The notes beneath the pieces are model-generated. The model made no database searches. It saw nothing but the letters and a program-made list of their open reading frames with translations, and was not told where the DNA came from. Positions 51,194 through 59,327 of a stretch of DNA of 64,000 nucleotides are shown here, one piece after another. This DNA comes from Draconibacterium mangrovi. GTDB lineage: Bacteria; Bacteroidota; Bacteroidia; Bacteroidales; Prolixibacteraceae. Position 1 is the stretch's first letter; each line of letters opens with the position of its first letter. Made by a program: the position numbers and the translations under genes. Where the stretch lies: the NCBI RefSeq assembly GCF_010586825.1, contig NZ_JAAAGB010000002.1, positions 529,347-593,346 of the forward strand, read 5' to 3'.

Positions 51194-51952
51194 ATGCGAC
51201 AAACTATCAGCTATCTGTTGTTAATAACTTGCCTGTTATTCACTTTTTCGTGTAAAACACAGTTTGTTCAAAAAAGTTATGAAATCGAGAATGTTTCTGT
51301 CTCAGAAGAAGTTGGAACAATGGATAGTGCTATTGTAAAGCTTTATTCTCCATATAAAAACATACTCGAAAAAGATATGAACCGGGTACTTGCCATCTCT
51401 GAAAATGAATTGGTTAAAGACAAGCCTGAAAGTTTGCTGACAAACTTTTTGGCCGACTTATTACTCGAACAAGGTGCCATTGTGGCCAACGATCATCAAC
51501 TGAATCTTACGCCTGCCGTGTCATTTTTTAACTACGGCGGCATACGGTCAACACTTCCGAAGGGGGAAATTACCGTTGGAAATATTTTTGAGTTAATGCC
51601 CTTCGAGAATGAATTGGTATTTTTAGAACTGAAAGGCGAAAAAATGCAGGCTTTTATGAATTATATTGCCGTTCATGGAGGAGGGAGTGTTGGAGGAGCA
51701 CAAATGGTAATTGCCAACGATAAAGCCACTGATGTGAAAGTAGGAGGAGAGAAACTGGACTTTAATGAAAACTACTGGTTGGTAACAAATGATTATGTGG
51801 CAGCCGGTGGCGATGGACTTGAAATGTTAGCCGAAAATGAGCAGCTTATAAACAGTGGAGAAAAAATACGTGATGTGATAATCGATTATCTGGAAGAATT
51901 GGCTGGTAAAAATCAGCATGTTAACCCGAAGCTGGATGGGAGGATAAAATGA
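51194..51952 (+). CDS. 5'-nucleotidase C-terminal-domain lipoprotein (separate subunit)
   Basis: The 252-residue protein is a lipoprotein (MRQTISYLLLITCLLFTFSC, Cys20) that contains only the substrate-binding half of the UshA/5'-nucleotidase family: 'SFFNYGGIRSTLPKGEITVG', 'NIFELMPFENELVFLELKGE' and 'WLVTNDYVAAGGDGLEMLAE'. The catalytic metallophosphatase half is encoded by the next gene, which overlaps it by 4 bases (ATGA). In most bacteria both halves are in one chain, so this is a split version; the two probably assemble at the membrane. Confidence 0.93.
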   Translation: MRQTISYLLLITCLLFTFSCKTQFVQKSYEIENVSVSEEVGTMDSAIVKLYSPYKNILEKDMNRVLAISENELVKDKPESLLTNFLADLLLEQGAIVANDHQLNLTPAVSFFNYGGIRSTLPKGEITVGNIFELMPFENELVFLELKGEKMQAFMNYIAVHGGGSVGGAQMVIANDKATDVKVGGEKLDFNENYWLVTNDYVAAGGDGLEMLAENEQLINSGEKIRDVIIDYLEELAGKNQHVNPKLDGRIK

Positions 51953-52860
51953 TGAACAGAAGAAGATTTATAAGAAACGTTGCCGCCGGAACAGCCGGAA
52001 TTACTTTAGGAGCGGTACCATACGAATTATTTGCTCACGAAGATTTTACCACTATATCGATATTACATACTAACGATATTCACTGCCACATTGAGCCGTT
52101 TACCGGCACCAACGAACGATATGCCAACAAAGGTGGTTTAGCACGAATTGCAAAATTGGCGACTGTTGAGCGTCAAAAAAATCCAAATACCTTGTTGCTC
52201 GACGCTGGCGATATGTTCCAGGGAACGCCCTATTTTAACTACTTTAAAGGCGAGTTGATGTTAAAGGTGATGAGTGAGGTCGGTTACGATGCTGGTACAA
52301 TTGGAAACCACGAATTTGATAACGGTTTACAGGGTATAAAAGATCCGCTGCCAAATGCCAAATTCCCGATCATTTCTTCGAATTACGATTTCTCTGATAC
52401 CATTTTATCAGGAAGTTTCCCGGAGTATAAAATTTTTAAGCGCGACGGAGTAAAAATCGGAATTTACGGTGTAGGCATCGAATTGGAAAATCTTGTTGGA
52501 AAGAAGAATTACGGAGAAACAGTTTATAACGATCCGCTGGTTGTTGTACAGAAAATGGAAAGTTTCCTGAAAAATGACAAGAAGTGTGATTTGGTAATTT
52601 GTCTTTCGCATTTAGGATTACGCTACCGCGACAACAAGGTAAGCGACATGAATCTTGCTGCGGAAACATCGTACACCGATTTGATTATTGGCGGACACAC
52701 ACACTCGTACCTTGAAAAACCATTGGAAGAAAAGAATAAACTCGGACAACCTGTAATTGTAAATCAAGCCTGGTGGGGTGGTCTTGTGGTTGGAAAGGTT
52801 GATTTTGTTTTCGAAAAATCAAAAGGGAATAAAAAAGCTGTTTATTCCGATCTGCTATAA
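51949..52860 (+). CDS. 5'-nucleotidase metallophosphatase-domain protein (Tat-exported)
   Basis: This 303-residue product begins with a twin-arginine signal ('NRRRFIRNVAAGTAGITLGA') and contains the dinuclear metal site of the family: 'ISILHTNDIHCHIEPFTGTN' (Asp, His), 'LLLDAGDMFQGTPYFNYFKG' (Asp), 'GTIGNHEFDNGLQG' (Asn, His) and 'LIIGGHTHSYLEKPLEEKN' (His, His). It lacks the C-terminal nucleotide-binding half, which is encoded by the gene just upstream. It would cleave phosphate from nucleotides in the periplasm for salvage. Tat export fits a folded, metal-loaded enzyme. Confidence 0.93.
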   Translation: MMNRRRFIRNVAAGTAGITLGAVPYELFAHEDFTTISILHTNDIHCHIEPFTGTNERYANKGGLARIAKLATVERQKNPNTLLLDAGDMFQGTPYFNYFKGELMLKVMSEVGYDAGTIGNHEFDNGLQGIKDPLPNAKFPIISSNYDFSDTILSGSFPEYKIFKRDGVKIGIYGVGIELENLVGKKNYGETVYNDPLVVVQKMESFLKNDKKCDLVICLSHLGLRYRDNKVSDMNLAAETSYTDLIIGGHTHSYLEKPLEEKNKLGQPVIVNQAWWGGLVVGKVDFVFEKSKGNKKAVYSDLL

Positions 52861-52874
52861 AAATTCATTTGCCT

Positions 52875-54461
52875 ATGAACCGATTTCACAGGCTATTACT
52901 TTCTGTTAGTGGTGGTGCATTGTTAAGTTTGCCCTGGCTCGGATTTCCGGGGTGGGTGCTTTTTGTTGCGTTTATTCCGCTGCTTTACCTCGAGAATTTC
53001 TTTTTCAAATATAAAGAAGGTTTTCCGCCCGTGTCGTTGTGGGGGCATGTGTTTCTTGCTGCGCTGATTTGGAATGTTTTGGCCTCGTGGTGGATGACAA
53101 AAGTTTCGTTGGCAGGAGTGGGATCTGCCATGATTTTCAATGCTTTTTTGATGTCGTTGGTTTGGTGGGCGGCTCATTCTATTCGAAGAAAATTATCGTC
53201 GCCGCTGGGTTATATTTCGCTGGTAGTATTTATAATATCACTCGAATACCTGCAGTTTAAATGGGACATTGAATGGCCTTGCCTGCAATTGGGAAGTGTT
53301 TTGGCCAATACTGTAAAAATCATTCAGTGGTATGAATTTACGGGAACTTTTGGCGGGTCGTTATGGATACTGTTGTTGAATCTCTTTCTGTTTCAGCTTT
53401 TGAGGAATATTCAGCTAAAATGTCCACTGAAAAAAACGATTACCAGTTCAACTGTATTACTGGTTTTGTTGATCGTTCCGTCAACCATTTCTTTTCGGAT
53501 GTATTCCTCATACCAGGAGAACGAAAATCCAATAAACATTGTAATAGTCCAGCCCAACGTCGATCCGTATAACGAAAAGTTCGATATGGAAGCAGAAACT
53601 CAAAAACTGGATGATTTCCTGCGTTTGGCGGCCGAAGTAACCAACGATTGTACCGACTTTATTGTTGGCCCGGAAACCTTGTTTGAACATCAAAAGCTAT
53701 GGAATGAAGCAACCCTTGATTCAAACACATTTTTAAATCATCTGCAAAGTTTTCTTCAACAGTACGAAAACACGGAAATGATGTTCGGGGTCTCGTCCTA
53801 CAAAGTGTACGACAACGAAGAAGATATCACTTACACCGCACAGCAAAACAACGGCGTAACATACGACCGCTTCAACACGGCAATGCTTTTTAACAAAGCC
53901 GGTGAGGTCCAGATTTACCATAAATCGAAATTGGTTGCCGGAGTTGAGAAGGTGCCTTTTCAAAAGTATTTCTCCTTTCTGAAAAACAATTATATCGATT
54001 TGGGTGGTGCTTCCGGATCGCTTGGTAGCCAAAATGAAACTTCAAACCTGGTAGCCGAAAAAGCGGTAATAGCTCCGGTAATTTGTTTCGAATCGGTTTT
54101 TGGCGATTATGTAACCGATAACGTTAAAAAAGGAGCCGATGTTATTTTTGTGATCACCAATGATGGCTGGTGGAAAAATTCACGCGGCTATAAACAGCAC
54201 CTGTTGTTTTCGCAATTGCGGGCAGTTGAAACGCGACGCAGCATAGCACGGTCGGCAAATACAGGAACCTCGTGTTTTATCAACCAGCGTGGTGATGTTT
54301 TACAAGCAACAAACTGGTGGCAGGAAGCCGCAATTGCCGGATCGGTTAACAAAAACGAAGCACTAACTTTCTATGTAGAACATGGCGATTTTATCGCCCG
54401 TACTTCGGTGTTTATTAGTGTATTAATGGTATTGCTGGTGTTTGTGAGAAGGTTCGCGTAA
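52875..54461 (+). CDS. lnt: Apolipoprotein N-acyltransferase
   Basis: With the ATG at 52875 (a TTG six bases before is less likely) the enzyme has 528 residues. Several TM helices lie in the first ~200, then the nitrilase-like domain (about 220-500) with Glu in 'FIVGPETLFEHQKLW', Lys in 'VQIYHKSKLVAGVEKVPFQK', and the catalytic Cys in 'VIAPVICFESVFGDYV'. Lnt adds the third acyl chain to lipoproteins in the inner membrane. It follows the nucleotidase pair by 14 bp. Confidence 0.94.
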   Translation: MNRFHRLLLSVSGGALLSLPWLGFPGWVLFVAFIPLLYLENFFFKYKEGFPPVSLWGHVFLAALIWNVLASWWMTKVSLAGVGSAMIFNAFLMSLVWWAAHSIRRKLSSPLGYISLVVFIISLEYLQFKWDIEWPCLQLGSVLANTVKIIQWYEFTGTFGGSLWILLLNLFLFQLLRNIQLKCPLKKTITSSTVLLVLLIVPSTISFRMYSSYQENENPINIVIVQPNVDPYNEKFDMEAETQKLDDFLRLAAEVTNDCTDFIVGPETLFEHQKLWNEATLDSNTFLNHLQSFLQQYENTEMMFGVSSYKVYDNEEDITYTAQQNNGVTYDRFNTAMLFNKAGEVQIYHKSKLVAGVEKVPFQKYFSFLKNNYIDLGGASGSLGSQNETSNLVAEKAVIAPVICFESVFGDYVTDNVKKGADVIFVITNDGWWKNSRGYKQHLLFSQLRAVETRRSIARSANTGTSCFINQRGDVLQATNWWQEAAIAGSVNKNEALTFYVEHGDFIARTSVFISVLMVLLVFVRRFA

Positions 54462-54974
54462 GGACAAAAAAATTCCGCACTAATCCATTGTGAAAACCCC
54501 TGTATAACAGGATTTGAGTGCCCGGTTGATCAAACTTCCACCGGTCCGAAGACTCATCCGTCAGCTGACGGACTACAAGGCCTGCTTTTACAACCATAAA
54601 GAGCTTACTCGGTTCAATTTTTTCTGTTGAGTTTACCAATTTATAGATCAATGCGGAAAATATTTTTTCTCTCTCAATGAACTCGTTTTGTATAATTCAA
54701 ATGTAGGCGTAAGCTTTGGTATATGCAAATTTTGGAGGTTAATTTTGATGAATGAAAAGTTAATGTATTGTTGGATAGTTTATTAAATAGTAACGATTTT
54801 TATGAAATTTTCATCGTATTATATATGTTGCTTTACCAGTTAGATATTTATGATATATAATTGGCGATTTCGGCCCGGTTTTGATTAGTTAATTTAGAAA
54901 ATAGCACTTTATTTCGTAGGAAATGCCGTTCTTGAATGATCAATTTATATACTGGAACGGATCACTTCGAATGG
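54462..54974. other. 513-bp gap without a convincing gene
   Basis: Between the converging lnt and XRE-type genes. A minus-strand frame of 78 codons (54415-54651) overlaps lnt and has no recognisable product; its central part is charged and could be a decayed piece of another gene. The rest (54660-54950) is A/T-rich with no long frame, no array and no tRNA. No repeat like those in the other converging gaps was found. Confidence 0.5.
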
Positions 54975-55865
54975 CTAAAAGAACTCTGTTTCGTTGGAGA
55001 AAAAACGATTAAAATTACCTGACAGGAAGGTGGCAACATGATCGGGATGTCCATCTACGTTCTTTTCCCAAATCACCTGGAATCCCATCTGTTGAAAATG
55101 GCCTACTTTCAGGTTTTGAAACGTAACACCTGCCAAAATATAATTCTTCAATTCTTCCCTTTTTTTAAAGTAGAATAACATCTTATTGATAAGGTAATAA
55201 GTGTTGTCAAGCGAATTAGAATAGATCGAATAAAAGTAAAATACCGGATTTTCTTCGTCGTAGTGGCGCGACAGATCGTTTGTGGTTATCTGATTTTCCA
55301 GCATTTTTTGATCCCTTATCTGCTTATAAACTTCGTATTTCAGTGGCAATATCGAAACATGCCCGCCGTGATAACCCGATTGGTCGCGAATAACGAAGTT
55401 TAAATCAGGTAGTAAGCGTGCTGCGGTTTTAATCACATCGCGACTAAGCGGATTACAGTTTTTCTGGTTTCGTTGGATGTAAGTAATAAAATCAAAATCC
55501 TTATCATCGGCCAGAGTTTCAATTCGTGTCGTATGCAGCTCTTCATCAGTCTTGAATTCTTTGGCACTTTTTACCACGCTCGACAACAGTGTTAGCGAGT
55601 ACAACCAGCGTTTAAAGTCAAAATATACAGGAATGGGTTGTTCGGTATTCAGGTTACGAACTACCTGGTGTGGAATTCCCATGTTTTCGATCAAAATTCT
55701 TTCCTTATCAGCTTTTATCAGGCTCTCGTTTTTTTCCCAACGGATTACAGTCCGTACATCCACATCGAGCATGGCTGCAAAATCAATTTGAGTTAGCTTG
55801 CGGTGTTTGCGGTAATCTACCAGTAACTCACTTAAGGAAAAGTACTTTTTCATATCGTGTGTCAT
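54975..55865 (-). CDS. XRE-type HTH protein with a GNAT-like C-terminal region
   Basis: The 296-residue product has an XRE/Cro helix-turn-helix at about residues 10-60 ('LLVDYRKHRKLTQIDFAAML', 'DVRTVIRWEKNESLIKADKE'). Residues 150-296 form a separate domain ('ARLLPDLNFVIRDQSGYHGG', 'HVSILPLKYEVYKQIRDQKM', 'LAGVTFQNLKVGHFQQMGFQ') that has the strand-helix alternation and 'G...MGF' ending of a GNAT-type acetyltransferase without the standard CoA loop; this is tentative. It is divergent from a 62-residue membrane protein ORF with 20 bp between starts. Target genes are not known. Confidence 0.78.
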   Translation of the reverse strand: MTHDMKKYFSLSELLVDYRKHRKLTQIDFAAMLDVDVRTVIRWEKNESLIKADKERILIENMGIPHQVVRNLNTEQPIPVYFDFKRWLYSLTLLSSVVKSAKEFKTDEELHTTRIETLADDKDFDFITYIQRNQKNCNPLSRDVIKTAARLLPDLNFVIRDQSGYHGGHVSILPLKYEVYKQIRDQKMLENQITTNDLSRHYDEENPVFYFYSIYSNSLDNTYYLINKMLFYFKKREELKNYILAGVTFQNLKVGHFQQMGFQVIWEKNVDGHPDHVATFLSGNFNRFFSNETEFF

Positions 55866-55885
55866 GAATTAAAGATAGTGAAAAT

Positions 55886-56074
55886 ATGACTTATATCAAC
55901 CTGACATTGAGTGTCATATCCGGTTTTGCCGGTCTGCTGTATTTTTGCTTGCGAAAGTTTTTAAAGCGAACAGAATACACAGGGCTCTCGATAACGAAAT
56001 CGGAAAAGAGTTCTGATTCTCAGGGGGAGGAAGATGGCCGCAGCAAAGATCTGTTCTTTGCTGATAGCCATTGA
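55886..56074 (+). CDS. Candidate 62-residue single-span membrane protein
   Basis: The ORF starts 20 bp from the XRE gene start on the opposite strand. Residues 5-24 form a membrane helix ('NLTLSVISGFAGLLYFCLRK'), followed by a basic patch and a Ser/Asp/Glu-rich tail ('SEKSSDSQGEEDGRSKD'). A clear terminator lies 67 bp after the stop, which supports a real transcript. No family recognised. The tight divergent start would make its promoter overlap the regulator gene, so either the start is later or regulation is shared. Confidence 0.45.
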   Translation: MTYINLTLSVISGFAGLLYFCLRKFLKRTEYTGLSITKSEKSSDSQGEEDGRSKDLFFADSH

Positions 56075-56140
56075 CTCTTCGATTGAAAAAAGTTCAACAT
56101 TCAGGAAACGGTTGAAACACAAAACAGCATAAACAATCTG

Positions 56141-56173
56141 GACTCCGGGTAATATAGCCGGGGTCTTTTTTTT
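56141..56173 (+). terminator. Rho-independent terminator
   Basis: GACTCCGG and CCGGGGTC arms with a nine-base loop, then nine T. Ends the short plus-strand transcript of the 62-residue ORF. The stretch 56174-56399 shows no gene. Confidence 0.85.
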
Positions 56174-56399
56174 TACAGGTTAAAGCCAAAGAAAAAAGTT
56201 CTGAATATAATCTCTACTCTTACCTTACAAAGACAAACGCACTCTGTAGACTTCCAATTTTAAATTTCCTCTGAATTGCAAATGAACTAGAATACCCATT
56301 AAATACAACTATTACCCGGATCTTCAGGTAATTGAAATCAATGGGGAGCAGGTTGAAGTAGATGCAATTGGAGTTTGGCCCAATTTGGGAATTGCTGAA

Positions 56400-56495
56400 T
56401 TATGAATGTATAAGCAGCATCGTTACAAGTGTGAAAAATGAAGCTACCATAAGAATTGCACCAGCGGCCAGATATTTTTCAATAGTTGTTTTCAT
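56400..56495 (-). CDS. Candidate 31-residue membrane microprotein
   Basis: ATG at 56493-56495, stop TAA at 56400-56402. The product is a basic N-terminus plus one hydrophobic helix: MKTTIEKYLAAGAIL and MVASFFTLVTMLLIHS. Single-span microproteins of this kind often accompany oxidases or pumps, but no such gene is near. Too short to judge by coding statistics; the clean TM segment is the only support. Confidence 0.35.
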   Translation of the reverse strand: MKTTIEKYLAAGAILMVASFFTLVTMLLIHS

Positions 56496-56641
56496 GTTTA
56501 TCTCGTTTAAAAAATTGTTTCGCAGGCAAAGTTAGTACGGCAAAGGGGGAGAGTACATGACACGGAATGTCAGGTGGAGAAAAACAGGAGCGACTTTTTA
56601 TTGACAAAGCAGTGAGCTAAAATCTCGTTTAGATAAAAACG

Positions 56642-56682
56642 AAAAAAGTCGTAACCTTTTAAATAATAGCTACGACTTTTTT
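56642..56682 (-). terminator. Terminator downstream of tRNA-Arg
   Basis: AAAAAAGTCGTA and TACGACTTTTTT arms (12 bp) around a loop; T-run on either strand. It lies 8 bp past the 3' end of the tRNA. Confidence 0.85.
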
Positions 56683-56690
56683 ATATCGTG

Positions 56691-56762
56691 TGATCCCACC
56701 GAGATTCGAACTCAGATCGCAAGAACCGGAATCTTGTATTCTATCCATTGAACTATGGGACC
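56691..56762 (-). tRNA. tRNA-Arg (anticodon CCG)
   Basis: The minus strand folds into a cloverleaf: acceptor GGTCCCA with TGGGATC, T-loop with GTTCGAATC, anticodon stem CAAGA/TCTTG with loop TTCCGGT, so the anticodon is CCG (reads CGG, Arg). The discriminator base is A. CCA is not encoded (ACACGAT follows), as usual in Bacteroidota. A terminator follows at once. Confidence 0.93.
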
Positions 56763-56901
56763 GGTATCGGCTGCAAAAGTAACAAAATTCCCGAATTTGC
56801 ATCGTGCAATTGCAAGTTAGCTTACCAATAAATGTTGATAAAATCGCCCTCTTCAATCATCGCACATTTTTTTATATCGCTACATTTGTCGGCATAAAGC
56901 T

Positions 56902-57690
56902 ATGACTATGGAGGAGAAAACAGTACTGGCCATAAAGAAGTTTAACGATTACGTTGACTCATTTACAGGGCTTAGCGAAGATCAACTTACAAATTTCGAG
57001 ATAAAGAAAAATCATTCACTGCGTGTTGCTGATCTTGCTATATTATTGGCCAAAAATATGGAGCTTAACGGAACGGAAGCTCAATTAGCCTATTTAATTG
57101 GATTATTCCACGATATTGGAAGGTTTAGGCAGCTGAAGGAATACAACACTTTTAATGATGCCAAATCGGTTGATCATGCCGAATTGGGAATTGAAGTTTT
57201 ACAACAAGGCGACTTTTTTAATGATTTGGATGACGGCCAGGTGGAATTGATATTCCTGGCAATCGGGCAACACAATAAGTTGGGGCTTACAAAGGACATG
57301 ACGGATAAAGAACGGCTTTTTGCCAAACTTATCCGCGATGCCGATAAGTTGGATATCCTTCGTGTTATAACCGATTATTATTCCAATCCGAAGGCAACGC
57401 CAAATCATACTTTAACCTGGGAAATGCCAAAAGGAGGAACGGTATCAAAAGATGTCTCGAAACAAATATTGAAAGGCGCCCCGGTGGCAAAAGAAAGCAT
57501 TACCAATGAACTTGATATTAAAGTTATGCAGCTTTCGTGGGTGTACGATTTAAACTACAGACCATCGTTCGAGTTGATGATGGAAAAACGTTACCTGGAG
57601 AAAATCTATAACTCGATGCCTAAAAACGATACGGTTATTGAAATCTATAGAAAAGTAAAGGTATTTGTAGAAAATAAGTTTATTGCCTGA
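56902..57690 (+). CDS. HD-domain phosphohydrolase
   Basis: The 262-residue protein has an HD metal site: His in 'EIKKNHSLRVADLAILL', His-Asp in 'YLIGLFHDIGRFRQLKEYNT', then a His in 'KSVDHAELGIEVL', and a distal Asp in 'LIRDADKLDILRVITDYY'. HD proteins of this size are nucleotidases or phosphohydrolases of nucleotide second messengers. The start could be the second ATG (MEEKTVL). The gene overlaps the next by one base, and that one overlaps the third, so the three are a tight operon. Confidence 0.88.
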   Translation: MTMEEKTVLAIKKFNDYVDSFTGLSEDQLTNFEIKKNHSLRVADLAILLAKNMELNGTEAQLAYLIGLFHDIGRFRQLKEYNTFNDAKSVDHAELGIEVLQQGDFFNDLDDGQVELIFLAIGQHNKLGLTKDMTDKERLFAKLIRDADKLDILRVITDYYSNPKATPNHTLTWEMPKGGTVSKDVSKQILKGAPVAKESITNELDIKVMQLSWVYDLNYRPSFELMMEKRYLEKIYNSMPKNDTVIEIYRKVKVFVENKFIA

Positions 57691-58100
57691 TGCAGAAAAT
57701 CATAACGGTATCAACACTGCAACATAATATACTGGTTGACATTACTTCTGATGTGGAGGACGTAGTGAAGATGGCAGGTATTAAAAGTGGTTTGGTAAAC
57801 GTTTATGTGCAGGGAGCAACGGCTGGAATTATGATTCAGGAAAACTGGGACGATTCGGTACAGAATGATGTGGTTAGCCTGATGAAAAAACTGATACCCG
57901 CTGGTGTTTGGGAGCATGATGCGCAGGATAATAATGGTGATTCTCACCTGAAAGCAGGTTTGGTAGGACCGAGTGAAACGATCCCGATCGTGAATGGGAA
58001 AATGGGCTTATCTACCTGGCAAAATATTTTTTTATGTGAATTCGACGGACCCCGAAATCCCCGAAATATTGTTATTACCTTAATCGATTCTGAAAAATAA
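57690..58100 (+). CDS. YjbQ/UPF0047 family protein (secondary thiamine-phosphate synthase group)
   Basis: The 136-residue product has the YjbQ order: 'VNVYVQGATAGIMIQENWDD' where most members have H-T-T/S-A, 'HLKAGLVGPSETIPIVNGKM' and 'GLSTWQNIFLCEFDGPRNPR' (the W-Q-x-I-F-L-x-E segment). The family can replace thiamine-phosphate synthase in E. coli tests, but its natural role is unknown. The loss of the conserved His in the first motif (Q-G-A-T here) and the neutral 'HDAQDNNGDSH' loop suggest an altered metal site. Coupled to the HD gene before and the BFD-type gene after. Confidence 0.87.
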   Translation: MQKIITVSTLQHNILVDITSDVEDVVKMAGIKSGLVNVYVQGATAGIMIQENWDDSVQNDVVSLMKKLIPAGVWEHDAQDNNGDSHLKAGLVGPSETIPIVNGKMGLSTWQNIFLCEFDGPRNPRNIVITLIDSEK

Positions 58101-58315
58101 TGGCGAACAGGCTGGTATGTATGTGTAATTTTGTTGATGAAGCAGAGATTAAAAAACTGCTGGTAAAAGGAGCCGATTCTACTGCTCAGATTCAATCGTT
58201 AACACGCGCCGGAACATCCTGTGGTCGTTGTTTGCCTGTTATTGATGGTTTGGTGGAAGAGCATTTAAAAACAAAACCCAAGCCACAACAAGGTAAGCTG
58301 CGACTCGGGTTCTAA
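58100..58315 (+). CDS. BFD-like [2Fe-2S] mini-protein
   Basis: The 71-residue protein has the bacterioferritin-associated ferredoxin pattern: Cys7-x-Cys9 at the start ('LVCMCNFVDEAEI') and Cys41-x2-Cys44 in 'AGTSCGRCLPVIDGL', which bind one [2Fe-2S] cluster. A basic C-terminal tail follows ('KTKPKPQQGKLRLGF'). No bacterioferritin gene is near; the protein is coupled by a one-base overlap to the YjbQ gene. Free BFD-like domains also occur with nitrate reductases and NifU, so electron transfer or iron storage release are both possible. Confidence 0.87.
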   Translation: MANRLVCMCNFVDEAEIKKLLVKGADSTAQIQSLTRAGTSCGRCLPVIDGLVEEHLKTKPKPQQGKLRLGF

Positions 58316-58337
58316 ACACAACATCAAAATATTTTTT

Positions 58338-59288
58338 CTAGAAGTATCTTGGCGATACAACTTCTTCTTTCTTAAATCTTAGTTCGTAGGAGATCATTAC
58401 TTCGTGGGTTCCATTGCTGTAATGTTTCATATTGCTGGTAGCAAAATCAATAGCATATCCAACACGTAATTTTTGGTCAAATATCCATTGGGCAATAAAA
58501 CCGTAAGAAGATCCTGTACGATACATGGCTCCGAGCCAGAATTTCTCCTTAATAAGGAAGTTTCCTGTTAGGTCGAACTGAAGCGGAGTACCTGTTTCAG
58601 ATGTAAACGATGCCTTGGTAAACATGGTCGGTTTGAATTTTACATTCTCACCCATATCAAAGACGGCACCTGCAATCAGGAAATAGTGGCGTAATTCTCC
58701 TTCAACTGAAAAGCTTTCCATATCATTCTCAAAGGTAGTGCTCACTAATTTCGGAACTGAAAGACCTACATAAGCTCTTTTGCTGTATAAAAAGGCACCT
58801 ACACCAAAGTTTGGTTTGAATGCATTTTTTATTTCACCAGCAAAATTAGGATCGCCCGGATCTAAAATGGTATACTCTGCTAAATTGTTCGAGTAGTTGG
58901 TAAAACCACCTTTTAGTCCCAACCTCAAGTTTGTTTTTTCGCTAACAGGAACCAGGTATGAGTAATCGGCAAAAACATAAAAACGTTTTTCCAATCCGGT
59001 TTTATCGTTAAGTACATTTAAACCCAGCGCAACACGTTCATTTTTTAGTGGAGCCTGTATCGAAAATGTATAAGTCGTGGGTGCTCCGTCCCAACCGGTC
59101 CACTGATGACGTCCAAGAGCCATAAAGCCTACCGATTCCCATGTACCGGCATAAGCCGGGTTTATGGTTTGTGTATTGAACATGTATTGCGTAAACATCG
59201 GATCCTGTTGGGCATTTGAGGTAAATGCTGCTACTACTATTGCCAGAATCCCTAAACCTTTGATTATATTTAATTTTGCTTTCATCAT
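58338..59288 (-). CDS. PorP/SprF-family type IX secretion outer membrane protein
   Basis: The start at 59288 (MMKAKLNIIKGLGILAIVVA, then AFTSNAQ) gives a signal peptide; a start 24 bases upstream is also open. The mature part has the PorP/SprF beta-barrel pattern beginning 'QQDPMFTQYMFNTQTINPAY' and 'FMALGRHQWTGWDGAPTTYT', typical of proteins that anchor partner adhesins (SprF is needed for SprB). It follows the giant repeat protein gene by 40 bp on the same strand, the same order as sprB-sprF, so it likely helps export or attach that protein. Confidence 0.92.
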   Translation of the reverse strand: MMKAKLNIIKGLGILAIVVAAFTSNAQQDPMFTQYMFNTQTINPAYAGTWESVGFMALGRHQWTGWDGAPTTYTFSIQAPLKNERVALGLNVLNDKTGLEKRFYVFADYSYLVPVSEKTNLRLGLKGGFTNYSNNLAEYTILDPGDPNFAGEIKNAFKPNFGVGAFLYSKRAYVGLSVPKLVSTTFENDMESFSVEGELRHYFLIAGAVFDMGENVKFKPTMFTKASFTSETGTPLQFDLTGNFLIKEKFWLGAMYRTGSSYGFIAQWIFDQKLRVGYAIDFATSNMKHYSNGTHEVMISYELRFKKEEVVSPRYF

Positions 59289-59327
59289 TTTAAATTTTTT
59301 CAGATTGGACATTCATTAATTAATCAA

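Noticed and set aside
54415..54651. 78-codon minus-strand frame at the end of lnt
   Set aside because: It overlaps the end of lnt, has no known family and no helical or TM pattern; at best a fragment.
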